This document shows positions 1-7,085 of a stretch of 41,256 nucleotides of DNA, piece by piece; the first letter of the stretch is position 1, and each line of letters begins with the position of its first letter. The notes beneath the pieces are model-generated. The model was not told the origin of the DNA. It did not search any database and was given only the letters and a program-made list of their open reading frames with translations. The translations under genes and the position numbers were made by a program. Origin of the DNA: JBJFCE01 sp964437825 (GTDB lineage Bacteria; Bacillota; Clostridia; Lachnospirales; Lachnospiraceae); NCBI GenBank assembly GCA_964437825.1, contig CAYTIH010000021.1:1-41256 (forward strand), read 5' to 3'.

Positions 1-775
1 AGGTATCGCCCATATTACCGAATACCATCGCCTGTACATTGACTGCGGTTCCCCAGTCACTAGGAATATCATTCATTCGGCGGTAATAAATGGCTCTGTC
101 ATTATCCCAGGAACGGAATACTGCCTTTACAGCCTCCATCAGCTGTACCTTGGGATCCTGCGGGAAATCCTCATGCATCCTGTCTTTATAGATTTGTTTA
201 AATCTGTTAATAACCTCCTTCAAATCATCGGCGGTCAGATCCGTATCATACACAGTTTCACTTTCTGCTTTACCAAGAACCGCTTTTTTACTTTCCTTAA
301 TTTCATCCAGCACTCTTTCGAAATAGGACTTCGGAACCTCCATAACGACATCCGAAAACATCTGAATAAAACGGCGGTAGGAATCATATGCAAACCGGGG
401 ATTTCCGGTCTTTTTCGCAAATCCCTCTACTGCAATATCCGTAAGTCCCAGATTTAAGATGGTATCCATCATACCGGGCATGGAAGCTCTTGCACCGGAA
501 CGAACAGAGACAAGCAGCGGATTCTCGGTATCTCCGAATTTCTTGCCCTGCTTTTTTTCAAGTTCTGCAAGTGCGGTAAAAATCTGCTCCTGAATCTCAG
601 GTACAATCTGTTTTCCCTTTGCATAATAATCCGTACAGGCTTCGGTCGTAACTGTAAAGCCCTGCGGAATCGGAAGTCCGAGATTCGTCATCTCGGCAAG
701 GTTTGCGCCCTTTCCTCCAAGGAGCGCACGCATGTCTGCATTTCCTTCTTCAAATGTGTAAACCCATTTTGACAT
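1..775 (-). CDS. ppdK: Pyruvate, phosphate dikinase, N-terminal part (cut by window edge)
   Basis: Reading from the ATG at 775 gives about 258 codons that run off the left edge without a stop; the full enzyme is near 875 residues. PPDK interconverts pyruvate, ATP and phosphate with PEP, AMP and pyrophosphate, and in anaerobes it often works in glycolysis. The visible part is the N-terminal nucleotide-binding domain: it begins MSKWVYTFEEGNADMRALLG, continues with GGKGANLAEM near residue 20, and contains FTVTTEAC and the SVRSGARASMPGMMDTILN signature. The match to the well-known clostridial enzyme is close along the whole visible length. A GGGGG ribosome-binding site lies at about 783-787, 8 nt before the ATG. 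The gene has its own promoter (868-896) and follows a terminator (951-984), so it is a separate transcription unit. Confidence 0.97.
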   Translation of the reverse strand, partial: MSKWVYTFEEGNADMRALLGGKGANLAEMTNLGLPIPQGFTVTTEACTDYYAKGKQIVPEIQEQIFTALAELEKKQGKKFGDTENPLLVSVRSGARASMPGMMDTILNLGLTDIAVEGFAKKTGNPRFAYDSYRRFIQMFSDVVMEVPKSYFERVLDEIKESKKAVLGKAESETVYDTDLTADDLKEVINRFKQIYKDRMHEDFPQDPKVQLMEAVKAVFRSWDNDRAIYYRRMNDIPSDWGTAVNVQAMVFGNMGDT

Positions 776-867
776 ATGTTATGTCCCCCTTTGAACATAA
801 TCGTATCTCAGACTCATCCACTGTCTGACTGCAGAAGCAAGATTTTCTGCCGATACATGATAAGGAG

Positions 868-896
868 ATTATATCATTAATTTGTATATATTTCCA
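868..896 (-). promoter_or_regulatory. Promoter of ppdK
   Basis: On the minus strand there is a -35 box TGGAAA (891-896), a 17-nt spacer and a perfect -10 box TATAAT (868-873). It lies about 90 nt upstream of the ppdK start and downstream of the terminator of the preceding unit. The same TGGAAA-17-TATAAT arrangement recurs at 20650-20678. Confidence 0.7.
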
Positions 897-950
897 CCTG
901 TTTTCATTTCTTTTTTGTATATTTTTCCCTGTTTTTCCTCATTTTTCACA

Positions 951-984
951 AAAGAAAAGCGTAAAATCTTCAAATTTTACGCTT
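951..984 (-). terminator. Intrinsic terminator after bioY-DUF1284 unit
   Basis: An 11-bp perfect stem, AAGCGTAAAAT (957-967) paired with ATTTTACGCTT (974-984), has a 6-nt loop. It is followed on the minus strand by TTTTCTTT. It lies 64 nt past the stop of the DUF1284 gene. Confidence 0.75.
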
Positions 985-1047
985 CTTTTCCATAAAAGGC
1001 TATCTATTTTGATACTCATTCCCCGGTATTTGCGAATCAAAGGAGGT

Positions 1048-1470
1048 TTATGTATTCAGGAATCGGTCCAGCCCTGACATGTACGCTTCATAGCTGCAAA
1101 AGCCCTGCCGATACCATCTGCAGGCGTTACAGCAGCTTTCAAAAAACGAACTCGTCATCCCTTCTTTCAGCCGCATGATCAGCTCCGATGAATGATATCT
1201 GCAGCCGGAATCCAGATGTATTTTCTCAAGTACCATATGATCCAGATCTCTGATATCCTTCCTGTTGTCATCCAAGGCACACCTGCCATCAGACAGCGCA
1301 TTGGGACAGGCACTGCACACGGCATCGGGCGAAGCCTTAAGGAGGACTTCCGTATCGGGCCGTTTTAACAGCTCCACAACCTCTGTCATATTAAGTACAA
1401 ATTTTTCACTATAACCACTGCCCTGAAACAAAATACTGCAGAGCAGATGATGTGCCCGCAGCTCAAGCAT
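1048..1470 (-). CDS. DUF1284 cysteine-rich protein
   Basis: A 140-residue protein that begins MLELRAHHLLC, the hallmark N-terminus of the DUF1284 family, whose function is unknown. It has nine cysteines, including CxxC pairs at C52/C55 and C114/C117 and further Cys at 64, 90 and 125. That arrangement suggests a bound metal or iron-sulfur cluster, which is inference. No signal peptide or membrane segment is visible, so it is probably cytoplasmic. A purine-rich AAGGAAAAGGGAAG sits just before the ATG. It is 34 nt downstream of bioY, is followed by the terminator at 951-984, and should be co-transcribed with bioY. A link to biotin or metal uptake is suggested only by this context. Confidence 0.85.
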   Translation of the reverse strand: MLELRAHHLLCSILFQGSGYSEKFVLNMTEVVELLKRPDTEVLLKASPDAVCSACPNALSDGRCALDDNRKDIRDLDHMVLEKIHLDSGCRYHSSELIMRLKEGMTSSFFESCCNACRWYRQGFCSYEAYMSGLDRFLNT

Positions 1471-1504
1471 CTTCCCTTTTCCTTTCCGTCATTTCTGAAT
1501 ATCA

Positions 1505-2071
1505 TTACGATATCAGATTGGCACGAAATAGTTGCTTTCTCACAAAGAGTCCCAGCATAAATGCAAGTATAACAGATATCACGTCCTTTAACTGATAAGG
1601 CAGCGATACCAATAAAAATGCCGGCCAAAAGGACTGCTTTGCAAGTGCGGCATATTGGATTGTTCCAAACAGATGGCAGATTTCCAGACCGATTAACCCC
1701 GGGATCACTCCCAATACCTTATTTTTCAGACTGATTCCCAAGCCGCATAACACTGTTAAAAAAATAAATCCGTATATAAAACCTCCCGAATATCCCACGA
1801 TATAGGAAAACCCTCCGGAAAATCCGGCAAAAACAGGCACTCCGACTGCGCCTAATAAAATATAGATAACCGTACTTGCCAACCCGAGCTTCCAGCCCAG
1901 AACCGCACCCGTCAACGCCATTGCAAACGTTTGAAGGGTAATCGGAACATTTGTCGGCATCGGAATGGACACCTGTGACAATACGGCCATAACGGCTGCG
2001 AACATACCGACATATACAATATTTCTTGTCGTAACTCTGCCTGTTGCTTTTTGAATTCCTGCTGTACTCAT
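1505..2071 (-). CDS. bioY: BioY-family biotin transporter (ECF S component)
   Basis: A 188-residue, very hydrophobic protein with about six membrane segments. Family features visible are the N-terminal basic stretch, then SIPMPTNVPITLQTFA, GAVLGWKLGLASTVIYILLG, the glycine-rich VGVPVFAGFSGG and a central YIVGYSGGFIYGF. BioY is the substrate-binding membrane subunit of energy-coupling-factor biotin uptake. The ATPase and EcfT subunits are not in this window, so a shared ECF module elsewhere, or solo action, is likely. I place the start at the ATG ending at 2071 because GGAGG lies 6 nt upstream; the frame is open 13 codons further up but has no better site. A consensus promoter and a BirA-like operator lie upstream, which fits biotin repression. 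Confidence 0.92.
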   Translation of the reverse strand: MSTAGIQKATGRVTTRNIVYVGMFAAVMAVLSQVSIPMPTNVPITLQTFAMALTGAVLGWKLGLASTVIYILLGAVGVPVFAGFSGGFSYIVGYSGGFIYGFIFLTVLCGLGISLKNKVLGVIPGLIGLEICHLFGTIQYAALAKQSFWPAFLLVSLPYQLKDVISVILAFMLGLFVRKQLFRANLIS

Positions 2072-2233
2072 ACTAATCCTCCATGTCAGAGCAGTTTTCT
2101 GCGATGCCACGCGATCATGGCTTATTTGAGGCTCTGACTCAAATTGCCGATTGAAAAATAAATTACTATAATCTGATGCTTTATTATGGCCTGATGCTTT
2201 ACTATAACTTTATCATTCTCAAGCTCCTGTTGT

Positions 2234-2262
2234 ATTATAATGAGTTCAGCTCCGATTGTCAA
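2234..2262 (-). promoter_or_regulatory. Consensus sigma-A promoter of bioY
   Basis: The minus strand carries TTGACA (2257-2262), exactly 17 nt, then TATAAT (2234-2239), a perfect match in both boxes. It lies about 160 nt upstream of the bioY ATG, so the mRNA has a long leader in which I recognise no riboswitch. Confidence 0.85.
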
Positions 2263-2287
2263 CTATTTGTCTAATTTTGGTTTACAT
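2256..2287. promoter_or_regulatory. Candidate BirA (biotin repressor) operator
   Basis: On the plus strand the half-sites TTGTCAAC (2256-2263) and GTTTACAT (2280-2287) form an interrupted inverted repeat with 6 of 8 symmetric positions and a 16-nt spacer. The known Firmicutes BirA site is TTGTNAAC, about 14-16 nt, GTTNACAA, so sequence and spacing both fit. One half-site covers the -35 box of the bioY promoter, the right place for repression. Confidence 0.6.
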
Positions 2288-2344
2288 TTCGAAAATACAC
2301 AGGTTCGACTTCCCTATCCATGCTGATTCCTTCGCGCTCTCACA

Positions 2345-3613
2345 TTATTCGGTTTTTACCAATTTATATACCGTCCGCTCCGCTACGAAATTCGGTATAT
2401 TATACAATACCAGCAAATCAGTATAATTTCCCTCTTTCATCAGCTTTCTCACACTTGCGTTATAGTAACGCAGATCCACCATGGTAATTTCCTCATAGTC
2501 TCCGGTAAGATACGCTGCCATACAGCTCGCGTAAGAGTCGCGAATGATGAGCAGCCGTCTGGTATACGTTTCCGTCTCCGGTACATCCGAATTGGTTTCC
2601 TGATCAGGATTTGCTTCCCGATCAGACACGTTCATCTGCTGCGTTGTCCGAATCGTTACAATCGCATCATTTCCTCCGAGATAGACTGCATAAGGGTCTT
2701 CCCCCGTTACCTTTTCAAGATCATACAGCGTGTCCGTCACAGCCATTCCCGCGTTATGATCCACGCTATAGCTTTCACAGTTCATCGGATACACAAGCAT
2801 AATCCTGTCCTTTTCCCGGTACATCCCGCATTTTGCGGCAGTTGTTCCGGTAAAAGTTTCAGTCACCGTCCGAAACTCATATGCGGAAAGCGGACGCGGA
2901 ACCATCTGCGTACCATTCTCGTCTGAAAGGCTCTCGATATAGGCCAGATAGCCATAATAGGCTCCAAGCACCGTCCAATGGTGATCCGTTTTGTAGTAGA
3001 TTTCCTCCTGCGCATGAGCCCTTAGCAGCGTCTGAGTATCCACAACCAGCTCAGAATAGTCCGGATCTATATCCGTCAACGCCTGTGTCAGCTGCTCCAA
3101 ATAAAGCGACTGATCAAACAATTCCAGATTTTTCGGCAATTTCCCGGACCAGATACTTTCCGCTGTCGGAACCAGCATAATTCTTATGTGCTCTTTTCCA
3201 TAGATCTGCGCCATATCCGCAGCAAACGCCGTCAAGGTATCCGTATTCAGCGCGCATCTGTCCGCATCTACCTCCGTCCCCCGATGCAGCTCTATCAGGC
3301 TGTGATCCTCGGCAATATAAACGCAGCCCGTCTCTCTTTGTCCAAGCATTAGGCCGCAATAGGTCTTGACGGTAATCCATTGATCCCGCATGGGAAACTG
3401 ATCCGTCAAATAAGCTTCATATTCCGGCATAAATGATGCATCCAGAATATTTTCCAAACAAATCTCCGGCCTTTGCGCCAGCAAACGCCGTTCCGCAGGC
3501 GAATAAGACCTGTCCTGTGAAAAAAGCTGCCAAAGACCGCCTCCTGCCAGCAGAAGCAGAAACACCACAGGAACAATGATATGATTTTGTTTTTGAGACT
3601 TATTTCTTTTCAT
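2345..3613 (-). CDS. DHHW/AlgJ-like SGNH acyltransferase partner
   Basis: A 422-residue protein with an N-terminal membrane anchor (residues 11-30, after MKRNKSQKQN) and a large extracytoplasmic domain. The family-naming DHHW motif is at residues 210-213, followed by TVLGAYYGY; near the C-terminus RDSYASCM looks like the catalytic-serine block of AlgX/AlgJ-type SGNH enzymes. Such proteins accept acyl groups from an MBOAT membrane protein and transfer them to a surface polysaccharide. The MBOAT gene is 25 nt upstream in the same direction, so the two probably form one O-acylation machine. Start chosen at 3613: AGGAGG lies 7 nt before this ATG, while the longer open frame reaches back into the MBOAT gene. 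The glycan substrate cannot be told from sequence. Confidence 0.85.
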   Translation of the reverse strand: MKRNKSQKQNHIIVPVVFLLLLAGGGLWQLFSQDRSYSPAERRLLAQRPEICLENILDASFMPEYEAYLTDQFPMRDQWITVKTYCGLMLGQRETGCVYIAEDHSLIELHRGTEVDADRCALNTDTLTAFAADMAQIYGKEHIRIMLVPTAESIWSGKLPKNLELFDQSLYLEQLTQALTDIDPDYSELVVDTQTLLRAHAQEEIYYKTDHHWTVLGAYYGYLAYIESLSDENGTQMVPRPLSAYEFRTVTETFTGTTAAKCGMYREKDRIMLVYPMNCESYSVDHNAGMAVTDTLYDLEKVTGEDPYAVYLGGNDAIVTIRTTQQMNVSDREANPDQETNSDVPETETYTRRLLIIRDSYASCMAAYLTGDYEEITMVDLRYYNASVRKLMKEGNYTDLLVLYNIPNFVAERTVYKLVKTE

Positions 3614-3638
3614 TCCCCGGCCTCCTTGATTTGCGGTA

Positions 3639-5057
3639 TCAGAACCTGAAATACAAAAACGGATTATAGCTGGCATCAACCAGAAATGCCGTACAAATCA
3701 GCAGCATAATTGCAACAAAAATTGCATTTAATGCGGTTTTGGGACATTTTAGGACGGATTTTGCAAGTTTTTCCGGCAGACTTGTGGCTCCCAGAATGCC
3801 TAGTGTCAAAAATCCTGCATTTTGCCAAAATAAATATTCCGTCTCCTGTGAGGTCAGTCCTGCCGTTCCCCCGATTCCGAACAGTCTTCCCAGATAAGCA
3901 AACGCCTCGGACAAATTCTCATGATTAAAGAACACCCAGCCGATTCCGACAACCGCCAGCGTATACACATGTCCCGCAATTTCGGACAGGACTCCCTCAA
4001 ACCGTTCAAAGCAGCGTAAAAGCCATACCTTCTCCAGAATCAGAAAAAAAGCAAAGTATAATCCCCATACCAGAAAATTGCCGCTTGCGCCGTGCCAGAT
4101 TCCGGTTAGCGCCCACACAATCAGAATATTCAAAAGCTGCCTCTTTTGTCCTTTTCGATTGCCGCCAAGCGGATAATATACATATTCGGCAAACCACTTC
4201 TGCAAGGTCATATGCCATCTGCGGAAAAATTCGGAAATACTGACCGATTCATAGGGATGCCTGAAGTTCTCCGGAAAATCAAATCCGAAAATATCCCCCA
4301 GTCCGATTGCCATATCGGAGTATCCCGAAAAATCGTAGTATATCTGAAGTCCATAGGCAAGAATCCCGAGCCATCCCATGAGAACCGGCATGCCGGCAGT
4401 TCCCTTCGCTGCAATCTGTTCCCACAGCCGCCCGATTTCATTGGCCAGCAGAACCTTTTTGGCAAGACCTATGGTAAAACGAATCACGCCTCTCTCCACA
4501 CGCAGGGCACACAGATCCCTGTTTTTGATCTGCCGCTGAATATCCGTATATCTGACGATCGGCCCTGCAATCAGCTGCGGAAACATGGTAACAAAAACGC
4601 CGAAATCCAAAAGATTCTTCTGCACCTTCGCGTTTCCCCTGTATACATCAATGGAATAAGACATGGTTTGAAACGTGTAAAAAGAAATTCCGAGCGGCAG
4701 CCCCAAATGGAGCAAAGGCAGAGAAATTCCCGGAATCCGGTTCAGAATGGAAAACAGCCAATCCGCATATTTGAAAAATCCAAGCACCAGGACATTGATC
4801 AGAACGGACGAAATCAAAAAGCCCCTTGCCCTGCCCATCTGTCCTGCCTGCATGTGTTTGTCCATCATCCTGCCGTGCCAATAGTCCGACACCGTCGAAA
4901 ACAATAACAGCAGCACATACACAGGCTCTCCCCATGCATAAAAAATCAGAGATGTCAAAAAAAGCAATCCATTTCTGAATTGCTTTGGGCATATCAAGTA
5001 TGCAATTAGTACAACCGGCAAGAAATGATATAAAAAAGTGAGCCCCGCAAATACCAT
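3639..5057 (-). CDS. MBOAT-family O-acyltransferase (AlgI/DltB-like)
   Basis: A 472-residue polytopic membrane protein, the usual length of AlgI-like enzymes. Motifs seen are FYAWGEP at about 39-45, LGISFYTFQTMSYSIDVYRG at 122-141, the block containing RRWHMTLQKW with H282, YVYYPLGGNRKG, and LTGIWHGASGNF with the putative catalytic H322. The family moves acyl groups, typically acetyl, across the membrane for transfer to alginate, peptidoglycan, teichoic acid or exopolysaccharide. The next gene downstream encodes a DHHW partner and the preceding gene a DUF4358 lipoprotein, a recurring arrangement in Clostridia. The ribosome-binding site is modest (AAGGG, 3 nt before the ATG). Confidence 0.93.
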   Translation of the reverse strand: MVFAGLTFLYHFLPVVLIAYLICPKQFRNGLLFLTSLIFYAWGEPVYVLLLLFSTVSDYWHGRMMDKHMQAGQMGRARGFLISSVLINVLVLGFFKYADWLFSILNRIPGISLPLLHLGLPLGISFYTFQTMSYSIDVYRGNAKVQKNLLDFGVFVTMFPQLIAGPIVRYTDIQRQIKNRDLCALRVERGVIRFTIGLAKKVLLANEIGRLWEQIAAKGTAGMPVLMGWLGILAYGLQIYYDFSGYSDMAIGLGDIFGFDFPENFRHPYESVSISEFFRRWHMTLQKWFAEYVYYPLGGNRKGQKRQLLNILIVWALTGIWHGASGNFLVWGLYFAFFLILEKVWLLRCFERFEGVLSEIAGHVYTLAVVGIGWVFFNHENLSEAFAYLGRLFGIGGTAGLTSQETEYLFWQNAGFLTLGILGATSLPEKLAKSVLKCPKTALNAIFVAIMLLICTAFLVDASYNPFLYFRF

Positions 5058-5107
5058 AAACCCTTCTCCCGCTTTCAGCTTTTCTCAATGCCCGGGTACC
5101 ATATCGA

Positions 5108-5776
5108 TTATTTTAATAATACCTTCTCAATGGCATCCACTGCGATCTGGTTCTGCTCCATAAACGCTTCAATCTGAACGGATTCTTCTTCGTCCATCAC
5201 AGCCATGTCCACATCTCCCAGCATAATGAAAAATACATATTGATCCATTGTGACAACTGTGGACGCTGCAATTTTACTGAGATTGGAGGGATACTGCAGT
5301 GTGTCATTTTTCAGATAATCCTGATATGCTATCACTGCATCCGTAACATCCGCTATATGTCCCTCGGATGCCTTGACACCGATAAAGGTATCTACCTGCA
5401 CACTGATCATGGAAACTTCCGCAATGATTTCCTCACACCATTCAGGCTCAATACCATACACTGCCTGAATTTCATCCTCGGATAACAATACACTGGGCAG
5501 ATAGCTTTCACCATACGCCTCTCTTACCGCCGAATGGATCGTATCAACGGACACGGTATGATCCACGGTAACGCCGCTTTCTTCGGTAACTGCGCCGGCC
5601 GTATCATTCCCTGAATTTTCATTCCCGCTTACAGCTCCGTTATCTTCAGTGGCAGTATCATTCTGATCATTCTGATCATTCTGATTACCGCTTGTCCCAC
5701 AGGCTGCCAGTGACAGTACCATTCCTGCTGTCAGTGCGCCTGCCAGTATCTTTTTTTTGAATTCCGCAATATACAT
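5108..5776 (-). CDS. DUF4358 lipoprotein
   Basis: A 222-residue secreted lipoprotein. A basic N-terminus and hydrophobic stretch lead to the lipobox LAAC, with the lipidated Cys at 26. An acidic, Asn/Gly/Thr-rich linker (about 27-75) follows, then a globular domain I assign to DUF4358, a family of unknown function often found next to MBOAT acyltransferase genes. AGGAGG lies 11 nt before the ATG at 5776. A TTG 9 nt upstream is in frame but only 2 nt from that site, so I prefer the ATG. The gene ends 50 nt before the MBOAT gene, suggesting a role in surface glycan acylation (inference). The linker contains a perfect 9-nt tandem repeat (5657-5683). Confidence 0.85.
   Translation of the reverse strand: MYIAEFKKKILAGALTAGMVLSLAACGTSGNQNDQNDQNDTATEDNGAVSGNENSGNDTAGAVTEESGVTVDHTVSVDTIHSAVREAYGESYLPSVLLSEDEIQAVYGIEPEWCEEIIAEVSMISVQVDTFIGVKASEGHIADVTDAVIAYQDYLKNDTLQYPSNLSKIAASTVVTMDQYVFFIMLGDVDMAVMDEEESVQIEAFMEQNQIAVDAIEKVLLK
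5657..5683. repeat. 9-nt tandem repeat, three perfect copies
   Basis: ATCATTCTG occurs three times in a row on the plus strand, in frame within the lipoprotein gene. It encodes a repeated Gln-Asn-Asp unit in the linker just after the lipidated cysteine. Copy-number change would lengthen or shorten the linker without a frameshift. Confidence 0.85.
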
Positions 5777-5853
5777 TTTGGTCAAATCCTCCTACTGTTT
5801 TTTCAAAGTGTTTCCAAAATTGCAGATCCTATACTCCACTGTTTTCAAAAATT

Positions 5854-6270
5854 TTACAGGGAAAACGCCATCAGATGAAGCTTTGATATGATCAATTCCG
5901 TTACCAGAGCATGCTCCGGGTACAAATGATAGGATTCCTCGGATACATACTGATCCACAGTAAGGATCTGATCCACCAGCCATTTTCCTGCCGTATTTCC
6001 CTTTTTGTCTGTGATCTGCGTATAAATGCTGATTTTGATTTTCGCATGAAGAGCCTTTAATGTCATATAATCCAGGGAATCCTCGGATAAGGACCGCATA
6101 TGTTCTTCAATTGTCATATCAGACGATGCATTCTTGAAATAATGCTCAATGACCGCCCTCAGCTTAAAGGGCATGTAATCATGATTGCAGGCTTCCTCAT
6201 AAGTCTGCTTTGCGCCCAGATACACCTTTGACATATCGCTCATCACATAATTGAAATCACGATACTCCAT
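5854..6270 (-). CDS. Hypothetical protein, 138 aa
   Basis: I do not recognise this family. The 138-residue product starts MEYRDFNYVMSDMSKVYLGA, is rich in charged and helical residues, and shows no signal peptide, membrane segment or Cys motif, so it is probably cytoplasmic. It starts only 2 nt after the stop of the sigma-like gene, so the two are almost certainly translated from one mRNA and may act together. The internal block SEDSLDYMTLKALHAKIKIS and the C-terminal SKLHLMAFSL are the most distinctive stretches for a homology search. The gap of 77 nt to the DUF4358 gene shows no clear terminator. Confidence 0.75.
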   Translation of the reverse strand: MEYRDFNYVMSDMSKVYLGAKQTYEEACNHDYMPFKLRAVIEHYFKNASSDMTIEEHMRSLSEDSLDYMTLKALHAKIKISIYTQITDKKGNTAGKWLVDQILTVDQYVSEESYHLYPEHALVTELIISKLHLMAFSL

Positions 6271-6272
6271 GC

Positions 6273-7007
6273 TTATCCCTCGATCTCTTCAATCTGATTT
6301 GCAGTGATCCTAATGGCATCCCGGATTTCCTTTTCAGACATCCCTGTTTCTTCCATCAGTTCCTCCACAGTCACTTTGCGGCGAAGCTCTTTTGCCAGTT
6401 CCTTAGCATGATCCGCTACTTTATTGACGCGATCCTCTGCCTTTTGGTCAGTTTTTCTTTCGTTTACATCGATTCCGATATATTCCTCCATCGCGTCCAT
6501 AATCATTTTGCCAAGCGCTCCCTGAACCTCATCCGGTTTTTCCAACGCGCCAAGCATTTCAACGCCTGCAGCGAGCGCCAAATTACCTTCTCCGATCAAA
6601 TCCTCCAAATAAACGCCCTGACCTGCATAAAGCTTGGCTATTTCAACGACATAGGGCAGGTACGCCTCGGTCAGTCTGCGCTTTGCACCTGTTTCACCTG
6701 CCATTGCCGCCATGGACAGAGCAAGCTTTTGCGCTTCATTCACTTTCGGAAGCTCCTCAAGCTCCTTTAAATAAAGATCCAGATAGCTGATATCATCCTC
6801 CGTCAGATAGTCCTGCGGATTCACGTTTTCGCCGACGCCGATCTGATTCTGCTTCAGATAATCATATAAAAGCTTTTTCTGCTCCTCATTCAGTTTCAGT
6901 TCACAGATAAAATCATCTACCTGCTCTTTGGAAACCTTATGCCCCTGAAGCTTTGCGGTTTCCTTCAGTTCCGTAATCTTCTGTAAAAAAAGTTCTTCCC
7001 GGTTCAT
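6273..7007 (-). CDS. RpoD-like sigma-domain protein lacking region 4
   Basis: A 244-residue protein that aligns by eye with primary sigma factors in its first two thirds. Residues about 15-58 resemble region 1.1. Residues 70-115 resemble region 1.2 (SYLDLYLKELEELPKVNEAQ, then AKRRLTEAYLPYVVEIAKLY). Residues 116-150 resemble regions 2.1-2.2 (DLIGEGNLALAAGVEML, compare DLIQEGNxGL in RpoD). The region 2.3-2.4 segment that melts and reads the -10 element, normally aromatic-rich with WWIRQAI, is replaced by an unrelated acidic helix. Residues 195-240 resemble region 3.0, and there is no region 4. It may therefore bind core polymerase without reading promoters (inference). The ATG at 7007 has GGAGGT 9 nt upstream; an ATG seven codons earlier lies before that site. 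Confidence 0.8.
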   Translation of the reverse strand: MNREELFLQKITELKETAKLQGHKVSKEQVDDFICELKLNEEQKKLLYDYLKQNQIGVGENVNPQDYLTEDDISYLDLYLKELEELPKVNEAQKLALSMAAMAGETGAKRRLTEAYLPYVVEIAKLYAGQGVYLEDLIGEGNLALAAGVEMLGALEKPDEVQGALGKMIMDAMEEYIGIDVNERKTDQKAEDRVNKVADHAKELAKELRRKVTVEELMEETGMSEKEIRDAIRITANQIEEIEG

Positions 7008-7085
7008 GAACAACTGACCTCCATCCATCTTAGAATCACACGGATCCGCATCGCCGCTATTGTGCTGCGCGGCAGCCTGCCACCG

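Noticed and set aside
2072..2233. Long bioY leader considered as a possible riboswitch
   Set aside because: No recognisable riboswitch core or strong stem was found; the BirA-like operator explains regulation better.
4146..4907. A 253-codon plus-strand frame opposite the MBOAT gene
   Set aside because: Antisense shadow of a gene with clear catalytic motifs; no ribosome-binding site or recognisable domain.
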